A DNA stretch of 64,000 nt from NCBI GenBank assembly GCA_022605405.1, contig JABYQQ010000001.1, forward strand, positions 1,178,001 through 1,242,000, in the 5' to 3' direction. The notes beneath the pieces are model-generated. The model made no database searches and was not told the DNA's origin. It worked only from the letters and a program-made list of their open reading frames with translations. Below, in pieces: positions 1 to 8,695 of this stretch; the stretch's first letter is position 1, and every line of letters begins with the position of its first letter. Made by a program: the position numbers and the translations under genes. Source of the stretch: Earliella scabrosa (taxonomy: Eukaryota; Basidiomycota; Agaricomycetes; Polyporales; Polyporaceae).

Positions 1-173
1 GTCGGCCTGTGAATGCCAACGGTAGGTCCCCATGCATAAAGCCATTCGTGATGCCTGGCTCACACGGTTTCAGTAAGGAGAGTTGCAATGATAACCAGTA
101 GACTCACAGGTCATCTGCGCGTTGAGTGATCTTCATAAAAACGTCGCGTTGGTCGATATACGCCAGGCGGACT

Positions 174-617
174 TTATACTCTTGGAAAACCATATGAGCA
201 GAGAACGCGGCATGCATACGCTGGACACGACTTGGACACAATTAGCCAAACCACTGGCCTCTTCAGATACATACGGACGTACTCCTCGGTGGACAACGTG
301 TCCTTGCTGGATACAGTAGCGATTATGGAATCCATGTATTCCACGTACGCATCGGGGTCCTCTCCAGTTGGCACGGCGGATCGAGCAGAGAAGCTACCCG
401 TGGTCTCATCCCCCTCGCGCATAGTGGAAATGACGCGGTCGCGGGTGACGGGGTCCCTATTCGTCACGAACCCGTCTTCAGTGCAGATATTCAGGTAGTT
501 CAAGAGGCGTGTGGCGAACGCATTGATGGTGTCAGGCGACGGTCGAGTTGCAACTTTGTACTGTGCAATACCACTCATGGTGAGAGATACAGGATATGAT
601 GAGCAGGCGGCGTACAA
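174..617 (-). CDS. Hypothetical protein, left-edge ORF
   Basis: A 147-codon open frame that I do not recognise. An internal ATG at 578 lies in a better context and begins MSGIAQYKV, so the first 13 codons may be untranslated. The middle is acidic and threonine/serine-rich and has no transmembrane segment. The last 25 or so residues look less protein-like, and the frame may really run into an intron and continue off the left edge. It lies just downstream of the aryl-alcohol dehydrogenase on the same strand. No family motif was seen. It could be the first exon of a longer gene or a chance ORF. Confidence 0.3.
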   Translation of the reverse strand: MYAACSSYPVSLTMSGIAQYKVATRPSPDTINAFATRLLNYLNICTEDGFVTNRDPVTRDRVISTMREGDETTGSFSARSAVPTGEDPDAYVEYMDSIIATVSSKDTLSTEEYVRMYLKRPVVWLIVSKSCPAYACRVLCSYGFPRV

Positions 618-854
618 GGGTGGTTGGGTGGCGGGTAGACCGTCGTAACTAGAATTATGAACATGCTCGGTTCAACAACAAGCGCCCAATGGCCCTTGCC
701 GCTTCGGCCATTGGATCCGAGTCCGAACCGACCAAGTAGCGATGCTTGCTAGTAGCTACGACTACATTCGACCGGACATCGAAGAGTGGGGAGAAGCTGA
801 AGCAAGAAGAGCTCACGAGTCACTTCTATTGTCTCCTCCCGCATCCTCTTCGTT

Positions 855-2361
855 CTACTGAGCCCGGGGGCGTATGGCAGGCTGTAAAGGCCATTTGTCG
901 AAGTTACCGCCATTCGCGTGGAAGAACCCATACGAGTAGCCATCACCCTGAAGAGGAAGTCATGAGCGGAGGATTGTTGCAGTGACACATTGTTACGCAC
1001 AAATAGGTCGTAAGGACTGCCCTTCACGAACGGCACGGCCGCCTCGATCTTCTTGATGTGGTCTTCAGTCAGAGCGATGTCAAGCGCTTCAATATTCGCG
1101 TGCAGTTGCTCGACCTTCCTCATGCCGATGATCGGGAAGACGTACGGGGTCTTCTGCATAACATACGCGATTGCAACTGTAGGGAACCCGTGAGTAAACC
1201 ATATGGTGTCACGAACAGGCGGACGGGGTATGTACCAGCTTGGATACTGGACGCGCCAACATCAGCCGCGACCTCCTCAAGGATCTTGGCGACCTTACGC
1301 TCATGTTCGGTGCGTTCCCATTCCAAAGTAAGGATCTGACGACCTGCAGGACCACGTTAATTAGCCATCCCCCCGATGCGCTGGAGAAGGGCGTGCTTAC
1401 CCTTCTCGCCCGTCTCGCGGCGCTGGAGCTCCTGTGCGTCCGTGCGGATCCTGCCCGTGGCAAGGACATTCCAAGGTGCGAGCGCCATGCCTTCCGCGCG
1501 CGCCATTGGGATGATGTCGCGCTCGAAGTCACGCTCCAGGACGCTCCACGGGCCCTGGTAGATGACGAACGGCGTGCGGTTGCTCATGCGCGCATACCGG
1601 TTAGCGCTCGAGACGATCCATGCCGGGGTGTCAGAGATGCCCTGCGATCACATCCTCAGATGTTCATACCATCCAAATGTGACGGCGTGGTAGCACGTAC
1701 GAGGTAGAGGACCTTGCCTGACATAACGAGAGCGTGGAGACCGTTCATGACCTCCTCGATGCTGGTGGTGTAATCCCACTACACGTGGTGTCAGCAAGGG
1801 AAAAAATGATCTGCGTATGAGGTACGTACCCAGTGCAAGTAGAGGATGTCGACATACGACGTGCGAAGCTTCTTGAGCGACTCTTCCAGGGAAATGTGGA
1901 GAGTCTTCATGTTGTTGCCAACATAGTGCGACTGCTGCTTGATGTCCTTGCGGCCACGCTTCGAGTTCGTCGAGTACTGTCACCAAGGTGGGTGAGCAAC
2001 TTGTACGACTCCAAGGTTCCTGGCCACCATGGAACAAACGAACCTTGGTAGCGATGACCATCTGGTCGCGGATGCCACGTTTCTCCATCCATTCACCAAT
2101 GAACTCCTCCGACGACTCGTCCTGGTAATTGCTGGCGGTGTCAATGAAGTTACCGCCCGCCTCGTAGAACGCGTCGAGGAGCTTGAAGCTAGACTCCTTG
2201 TCCATTGCGCCGTGACCAAACTTGGCCCACTTGTCGCCGATGCTCATCGCCCCGAGAGTGATGGGAGAGACGTGGATGCCGGCGGTAGGGGAGAGCTGAC
2301 GGTGGCGACCCAGCTTGGTTGCCGGAGCGGGAGGAGGGGCCCACATTTCTGCAGCAGACAT
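855..2361 (-). CDS. Aryl-alcohol dehydrogenase (aldo-keto reductase)
   Basis: NADP-dependent aldo-keto reductase of the fungal aryl-alcohol dehydrogenase (AAD) type, which interconverts aromatic aldehydes and alcohols in the cytosol. Seven exons join in frame: 2361-2044, 1976-1830, 1778-1701, 1641-1401, 1343-1236, 1176-989 and 947-855, giving 390 residues, the usual AAD size. Exon 1 carries the AKR signature [14 protein letters not shown] with the catalytic Asp and Tyr. IATK supplies the Lys and LYLHWWDYTTS the His. Later exons carry [19 protein letters not shown] and [10 protein letters not shown]. All six introns are GT-AG, 41-67 nt. The gene looks intact. White-rot fungi usually carry several AADs, tied to lignin aromatic metabolism. 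That role is inferred from the family. Confidence 0.93.
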
Positions 2362-3506
2362 CGTGTTTGACTGAGTAGGAAGAGTGACCGTGAGCGTCGG
2401 GGAAGGGTTGTGGAGGGTGAGACACTAACCTTAACGAAGGTGACATCGTACTTATATCGAGCGGCGTGGGGTTCATCCCGTGGGGAACACGACAGTAACG
2501 GTGATCATGGCTGGTTAGGGCAAGATAGACCGGTCGGGCGCAAGTTAACCATATTCGTTGAGAACCACCTGGTGATATGCCCAGCGTATCGGGAAACACA
2601 GCTCTAACGAAGTTACCGCCAAACCAGTATTCCGGCAACGACGCTGAAGAGATTGTTCCTGCCTGGGTTGCCTACGAGTTAGCGTTTGCGCCCATGGCAC
2701 TGCGTTTAGATAGTCGTACGCTGTCCGACCGGGCCTCCGACTCTAGTCAAAAAGTGAGTAGGAGGAGAAGTGTTCGCCGGTCGCCGTTGAAACGTCTTCC
2801 GATCGGCATATGCCGAACCCACCGACCGGAGCCGACCGGGCGAGGTCGGGCGCTAAGAACGAAGCACTTCGCTCTTGCTGCATCTGAGGTCGATGTGAAT
2901 GAACTCTTTGGATCTTCAGAAATCGTCGATCATCTTGCAGTACCTGCAGTGCTGATTGAAGAGCCGCGTCAAGACGCATTCTCTCTGCTAGGTTATTATG
3001 GGTGCATCATGACACCTTACACCGAAGCACTATCCTGGTGACAATGCTCCGAAACGGCAAGGATAGCCTTGGACTTTGGTGTGTGGTGGTGAGCAGGGCC
3101 ACCAAGATTGGTCAAACAAAATCCGAGTCTATTCTCTACCAGTGACCCGGACACTGGAACCTCGCCGACTTGAAGATCATCTAGGCTAATAACCTCTCTG
3201 CCAGAGACTCGGACGAGTCGGACTCTAACGGCGCCCTCGCCGAAAACCCCGGCCCGGTGGGTAAATCCCTTCTCAGTTCCATCATTGGCATCAATGCGCA
3301 CATTGTGACTCCACTTAGTTTGTTTGTATCTTGCAGGCAGGTGAAGGCAGTTGACCGTCAACGTTGAAACGTTGACTATGTAGTTCCCCTTCAGGCTCTT
3401 GGCCCTTGGGTCCAGAATGATCCAGAATAAGCGCCCATGGTATGTCGCACTCGATGACTTCATCGGTCTCATCATGCACTTTCGCGTAAGTTCTCGCCAA
3501 AGTCCC
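2362..3506. other. Divergent intergenic region, no supported gene
   Basis: About 1.1 kb between the divergent starts of the AAD and HSP20 genes. Several frames of 80-155 codons are open on both strands, but none shows a family motif, a coherent splice pattern or TATA-anchored start. It holds the AAD promoter and distal parts of the HSP20 promoter. Confidence 0.5.
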
Positions 3507-3519
3507 TTCTCGAAAGTTC
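3507..3519 (+). promoter_or_regulatory. Perfect heat-shock element
   Basis: The sequence TTCTCGAAAGTTC matches TTCnnGAAnnTTC, three alternating units of the heat-shock factor site. It lies 150 bp upstream of the HSP20 ATG. A TATA-like GATAAATA follows at 3537-3544, so the order HSE, TATA, start is what is expected of an Hsf1-driven gene. Confidence 0.75.
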
Positions 3520-3668
3520 ACCCATCTCTGTCCGCTAGATAAATAGGCTGGGCGCAACGATGCCTCCTCAGCATAGACGAAAGTTACAAGTTCACGATCA
3601 CAGACCGCTTTCCTCTTCTCACTCACCCTTTCTCTTCTCTACTCTCTTAACGACCTTCACGACTCGAG

Positions 3669-4256
3669 ATGTCCCTCACGTTCTTCACCGAGCCGTTCTA
3701 CTCCCTTGCCGACTTTGACCGTCTGTTCGACGAGGCGTTTGCGTCGAGGACCGACGGATCGTCGGCGGTTGCCCAGAGGGAGAATGCCAACGCTGCTGCC
3801 CGGCCCATGCGTCCCAGGTGAGTAAGATTGCGCTAATTTCGCATTCTCGAGCGCGACACTGACGCACCTGACAGGATGGACCTGCACGAGGACCAGGAGA
3901 AGAACCTGGTGACTGCGACGTTTGAGCTGCCAGGGCTGACGAAGGAGAACGTCCAGATCGACGTCAAGGACGGTGTCCTGAGCGTCTCTGGCGAGTCCAC
4001 GATATCGAGCGAGCGCGACGAGAAGGGCTACTCTGTGCGCGAGCGCCGATTTGGCAAGTTCTCTAGGTCGCTTCCGCTTCCTCAGGGTATCAAGGTATGT
4101 TGCTTGTGCTGCTAGTTCCACCTGCAAGGGTGAGTTGCTGACGAGTCAATCATACAGCCCGAGGAGATCAAGGCATCTATGGTCGATGGTGTCTTGACGG
4201 TTACGTTCCCGCGGACGACACCTGAGATGGCCCCGAAGAAGATCACGATCCAGTGA
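3669..4256 (+). CDS. Small heat-shock protein, HSP20 family
   Basis: ATP-independent chaperone that holds unfolded proteins. Three exons (3669-3817, 3875-4094, 4158-4256) encode 155 residues, typical for fungal HSP20. The short N-terminal arm (MSLTFFTEPFYSLADFDRLF) precedes the alpha-crystallin domain, from MDLHEDQEKNLVTATFELPG through KDGVLSVSGE to VDGVLTVTFP. The C-terminal ITI in KKITIQ is the IxI motif that docks into neighbouring subunits, so oligomer assembly should be intact. The introns are 57 and 63 nt with GT-AG ends. The perfect HSE upstream supports heat induction. Confidence 0.95.
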
Positions 4257-4910
4257 GCGACTAGGGGCGGCTGAATGGGAGGATATCGTTGGTGGTTTTG
4301 TATTGTAGTGTCAAGCACTAATCGGGATTGGGTTCCTTATATCGCCTGGTGTGTTCTCGCAAGGCGTGTGCACGCGATCGCGAGACGGGGTGCGTGAGAC
4401 GGAGTGCGCCGGGTGGCTCCGGGTTTTGCCGATGTTGTCTACTATACACGTCACTGCGATTCTTTAGATTCTGAACGCTGAGTACCGGGTCTGCTTCGTC
4501 GGAGATTCCTGAGGAGAGTACTGAGTACCGTGTCTGCTTCTTCGTCAAGGGTCCTTGAAGAGCACAGACACCAATTGGGAGGAATCATGTGGGCCCTGAT
4601 TGCCTGCGCGGACTGAAGGTCGAGTTCTTCGGTGTGAGTGAGCCTTTCCTTAGGAAGCTGTTCATCGTCACTGACACACTGAGTGCCAGTTGTACCCTAG
4701 ATTTGCTTCATCCTAAATGTATATCGCGACGAAGCGATCACTGCACGTCTGCCCTGTGACGAGTCGTCCGCACATCCTGCTCGAGCTGCAGTGGCAAGCA
4801 ACGCTCACGTGGACCGCTTTGCCAGAGCGTCATGTCGGGAGGTCGCCTCGAGGATCACAATCGTCAGCCTCGTGCCTCTCGATATTGCGCGCTAGGAGGC
4901 TGCAATCACT
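4257..4910. other. Intergenic region downstream of HSP20
   Basis: No gene seen. It contains the HSP20 3' UTR, the 10-bp palindrome CGCGATCGCG at 4373-4382, and a near-duplicate of a short block starting CTGAGTACCG around 4478 and 4520. Confidence 0.5.
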
Positions 4911-5113
4911 CCGGGCACCCCGAAATATTGCACCGGGCGATAGGCGGGTTATAGGCGTGCAAGTTGACCTATCATACGGCCATTGACTGCCTATTGGCCG
5001 GTTTTTGCCTGTCGGTCCGCCTATAGACCGTCTATCGCATGGTGCAAAATACGCCTTTGTCTGTTGTGAATGTCAAAGCGGTATCAGGCGGCGGTGCAGT
5101 ATCGTTCGGGGCA
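4911..5113. mobile_element. Foldback / MITE-like inverted-repeat element
   Basis: Two nested inverted repeats. The outer arms (about 4911-4935 and 5089-5113) share a GTGCCCCGAA...TGCACCG block in opposite orientation, with mismatches. The inner arms (4923-4957 and 5018-5050) share TTGCACC, GCGATAG and CTATAGGCG-type blocks over about 33 bp. The centre contains CGGCCA/TGGCCG (4977-5000). The element has no coding capacity and is about 200 bp, as for a nonautonomous MITE. No clear target-site duplication was identified. Confidence 0.5.
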
Positions 5114-5245
5114 CATAGTTACCCGCGGAAGGTAGCCTTAAGAGGCAGGCGGACGCCACTCATGGCAACCGAACAATGGCCCCGCTTTGTTCGCCTGGTT
5201 TGGGCTGACCGGACGGACAAAGCCGAGCCATGTCAGCCGCCCAGC

Positions 5246-5253
5246 ATTTAAGG
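5246..5253 (+). promoter_or_regulatory. TATA-like box before a CT-rich start region
   Basis: ATTTAAGG is followed by a pyrimidine-rich stretch (5255-5330), the usual look of a basidiomycete core promoter. No protein-coding ORF follows. A GT-AG interval at 5382-5483 could be the first intron of the candidate transcript described next. Confidence 0.35.
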
Positions 5254-5948
5254 CCCTGCTCTCTCCTCGACCATCCTTCACCACAACCACCATCTTCCGT
5301 CCTTCCCCCCCGCCTCAAACGCGACGTCTTCGTCTACAACCACCAAGCTTCCGCAGTGCGGCCATCCTGTGGCATGGTCAGGTATGATCCCTTGCCCCGC
5401 GACTCCTCCCTCCTCGACTCTAACCATCGGTCCTCGGATGGGGTCGGTCTCACTCTCCAACCATATGTTCGCGTGTTCTCCAGAGCAGCAAGCCCGTCGG
5501 CGACTGTACTTTTCCAATATCCCAGACCGCCGTGCCTAACCAACACCTATTCACCTCGCTGGTTACGGCTTCCCGCCACGGTGTGTAACCAACCACCACA
5601 TTCCCGCTAACTATGCTCGTCAAACAGATCTCTTTCCCGCTGTCCGCGTTGAACTTACGCTTCCCAACCACCGCACAGGCCCAACCATCTCCGTCGTGCG
5701 TCACCGTCTCCCGTACCTGTGCTAACCAAGGCGTCGGCGTAGATCCACCCAAGCAAATCCAAGCGCATGTCGCGTCGCAAGGAGGTTGCATATACGCCTG
5801 TCATGTCTTAAACGTTATTGTGAGTCTCGCAACGAGTTGTCCGTGCTTCCCTGCGCTCAGAACACCAAGACACTTCAGTCCATGTTAATATCGCGAAATG
5901 TCGGTGCGCGGTTGAAGATGAGAAAAAGCGAAGTCGGCGCGTCGTCGG

Positions 5949-6164
5949 CCCAAACCATCTCACCCCCTTTCGGACGATCATTATCCCTGTATGTCGTCCT
6001 TCCCGTCTCGTCAGCTCACCTGTCTCCTAGTCGCTCGATTCATGCACATGATCATGCCCAAACCATCTCACCCCCCGTCGGACGATCATTATCCCTGTAT
6101 GTCGTCCTTCCCGTCTCGTCAGCTCACCTGTCTCCTAGTCGCTCGATCCATCCACACACCTGAT
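5949..6164 (+). repeat. 108-bp tandem repeat, two copies
   Basis: Units begin CCCAAACCATCTCACCCCC at 5949 and 6057, giving a 108-bp period. They are nearly identical through GGACGATCATTATCCCTG and CTCCTAGTCGCTCGAT. The repeat lies inside copy A of the larger duplication and seems younger than it. Confidence 0.85.
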
Positions 6165-6354
6165 CACGCCCGGTTGACCGTCTGACTGCGTACGAATGTC
6201 CTGCGTCTGGTATTATGTGGCACTTCAAGATAGTCAAGCTGTCATTTTGGTGCGTCGCAACCCCTCAATTGAAGGTATGGATCCGACTCGCCTCTGCGCT
6301 CGCCTTCCTCGCTCATGATAGCTCAGGAAGCTCAAACCATAAATTATTGTTATC

Positions 6355-8155
6355 TATGCGTGGCAGCCGCCATTGGGATGTCCCGGGGTTTGTTGCGATC
6401 CTTTGTGTTTTAATCCAAGGTACGTATCCGCCGTCCGTCTCAGTTGATTGCGATTTGCTCACGATCTGTGCCAGGAGCTCAAGAAATATAAGGTGTTATT
6501 ATTTATGCATGGCAGCCGCCATTGGGATGTCCCGGGGTTGGTTGCGATCCTTTGTATTCTAATCCAAGGTACGTATCCGCCCCACGTCTCAGTTGATTGC
6601 GATTTGCTCACGATATCTGTCAGGAGTTCAAGAACAATAAGTAATCATTATTTATGCATGGCAGCCGCCATTGGGATGTCCTGGGTGATGTGGCGGTCTT
6701 TAGCCTCATCACACCCATAATGAAGTAAGCGCTCCCATATTGGGTCTCATCGCTATAAACACGCTTACAGATCGACCCCCAGGGTCAAGATTTAACAATT
6801 ATTGCTATTTATGCTGTTCTAGTCATTGTTCGGTGAATCAAGATGCCCTCAAGCGCCGCTCGGGTGCTCTCCCAAGCGGGCCTCGAGTCAAGACCGGCCC
6901 CGAGGTACGGTCTACCGCTGCCACTATCATGTGGCAAGGTAGTTCCTGGCGCGGGCCTCTTCGTGGCACTCGGGACTAGTACCTGCTGAGGCGGGGAAGC
7001 TAACATGCGCCGAAACGGAAAGTGTTGTCGTACCCCGCGCATTGCCATTGTGCGTACTGCCCTGACTAGTCTGTCCCCGTCAACGCTGACCCAGCTTGCG
7101 TTCCGTAGTCAACGCTTCATGTCGACGGCGGTGCCGTTGAGGATCGGCGAACGGTTGAAGATGACTAAAAGCAGCCCACTGTCGTCGGCGCGTCATCGGC
7201 CCTAGCCACCTCGCGCTTTGTCGGTCGACATTCCTGGTGTGTCCTCCTTGCCCTTCGTACGCTGATACCTTTATGCGTCTCTTAGATGCACGCACCCAAT
7301 CCCGCCCGGAAGTTGACCATCTGCCTCCGTGCGCCTGTGCCTGGTGTTGCGCTGCGTTCAGTGGCCGATCTATGCCCGCACCCGATCACGCCCGGTTGAC
7401 CGTCCGTCTGCGTGCGGATGTCCCGCGCCCGGTGTCGCGTGGCCCTTCAAGACAGTGAAGGCATCGTCGAAGAACAGCGACGCCGGTGGTCATGCCACGG
7501 CGTCGCAGAGAGTATGCATCCCACTCGCCTCTGCGTCAATCCTCCTCGCTCGTGATTTCTTTTCAGGACTCGAGTTTAAACCATAAATTATTGTTATCTA
7601 TGCATGGCAGCCGCCATTGGGATGTCCTGGGGTTTATAACGATCCTTCGCGTCGTCACACCAATTTACTAAGGTATGTATCCGCCCCACGTGTTGGCAGT
7701 TGATTGCGAGTCGCTCACAATCTCTGTCAGGTGTTCAAGAGCCATAAGTTATTATTATTATTTATGCATGGCGACCGCCATTGGAATGTCCTGGGTGACG
7801 CGGCGGTCCTCAGCCTCGCCACGCCCATATTTAGGTGAGCACTCCCGTCTGGGTTGCCGTCGCTTCGATCTCACACGTTCATGCCCACGGTCACAGTCTA
7901 CAAATCACTATCTTTCATTTTCTTAGACATTGTTGTTACGAGTCAAGCTCCTACATACCCCCAAGCACTGTTTGCGATCCTTCGTGTCGTCATACCCGTA
8001 ATTGAAGGTACGTATCCGCTCCACGTCCCAGTTAATTGCGATATGCTCAAGCGCCATAGGTCCTCGCTCATGATTTCGCTTGGTATTCAAGATGCAAGAT
8101 GAAGCTATAATTTATTGTTATCTATGCATGGCAGCCGCCATTGGGATGTTTTGGG
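6355..8155 (+). repeat. Dispersed core repeat, six copies
   Basis: A core of about 33 bp around ATGGCAGCCGCCATTGGG occurs at about 6355, 6505, 6653, 7600, 7763 and 8123, always followed by GATGTCC or a close variant and, within about 60 bp, often by a GT donor. ATGGC/GCCAT inside the core can pair as a small hairpin. Spacing is about 150 bp inside each duplicated block. Confidence 0.8.
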
Positions 8156-8360
8156 TTTGTGACGATCCTTCGTGTCGTCAAACCCATAGTAATGTGAGCG
8201 GTTGCGTCTGCGATGATGTACCACGCTTACACCCTCACCTCTAGGATCGGTATCTACAAAATATTACTAGTTCCAAAGACTGTTCGACAGTCAAGTTATT
8301 GCCTTCAAATCGCCGCTTGAGTACTCGCTGATGGGGGGAAGCTAACGTGCGCCGAAAGTG

Positions 8361-8695
8361 GTTGGTTGAAGGATGCGCATGCAGCGATGTTGGTTCCGCC
8401 CGCGGCGTGTCTATGTGATGTGATGTGTATTGAGATATATGAGATATATGCTACATCCTCAGGATACAGTTACGCGTAGAGTGAGCTGCTCCATCGTTCG
8501 AGGCCTGATGCATCAGGTCCAACCGCGTCACCTGCTATATCTGGAACCGTGGTGTAAGCGCGCAACGTCCGTAGCCTCATGTTGTGGGCGCCTGGTTCAA
8601 GACATCCTCCGACCCCGACCACAACCCATCTCCGACCTTGTTCTCTGCACCGCGCCGGAGGCCCGCGACCGTAACGCGGACTAGTGCGGGACGCC
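8361..8695. other. Upstream region of the MT-A70 gene
   Basis: Contains a short GATATAT-rich patch near 8430-8450 and presumably the promoter or 5' UTR of the MT-A70 gene. No gene seen. Confidence 0.4.

Larger units (their letters stand above)
5275..8360 (+). ncRNA. Candidate spliced noncoding transcript with repeated exons
   Basis: A 3-kb region without a sustained ORF but with intron-like GT-AG intervals in repeated sequence: 6275-6326, 6420-6474, 6569-6623, 6725-6770, 7512-7566, 7673-7730, 7835-7896, 8008-8059 and 8194-8244 (46-62 nt, the genome's normal intron size). Donors are GTACGTATCC, GTATG or GTGAGC type. Acceptors are mainly TGTCAG, TTACAG or CTCAG. The splice signals are kept between repeat copies although other positions differ. 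Putative exons of 93, 94 and 101 nt contain stops in changing frames, so a protein is unlikely. It could be a lincRNA, 5' UTR exons of the downstream MT-A70 gene on the same strand, or a decayed repeat. No RNA evidence is available here. Confidence 0.35.
5880..8360 (+). repeat. Large imperfect tandem duplication, two ~1.2-kb copies
   Basis: Copy A (about 5880-7025) and copy B (about 7110-8360) share ordered landmarks. These are CGGTTGAAGATGA near the start, CACGCCCGGTTGACCGTC (about 6167 and 7387), an intron beginning GTATG(G/C)ATCC, CATAAATTATTGTTATCTATG, and GGGGAAGCTAAC near the end (about 6997 and 8337). Similarity is patchy, implying an old duplication. Confidence 0.65.

Noticed and set aside
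3017..3626. Two overlapping minus-strand ORFs upstream of HSP20
   Set aside because: They overlap the heat-shock element and TATA region, show no motif and no splice logic, so they are probably chance frames.
6215..6720. ORFs in the repeat array containing GSRHWDVPG
   Set aside because: The same core is read in different frames in different copies and is broken by stops after splicing, so coding is unlikely.
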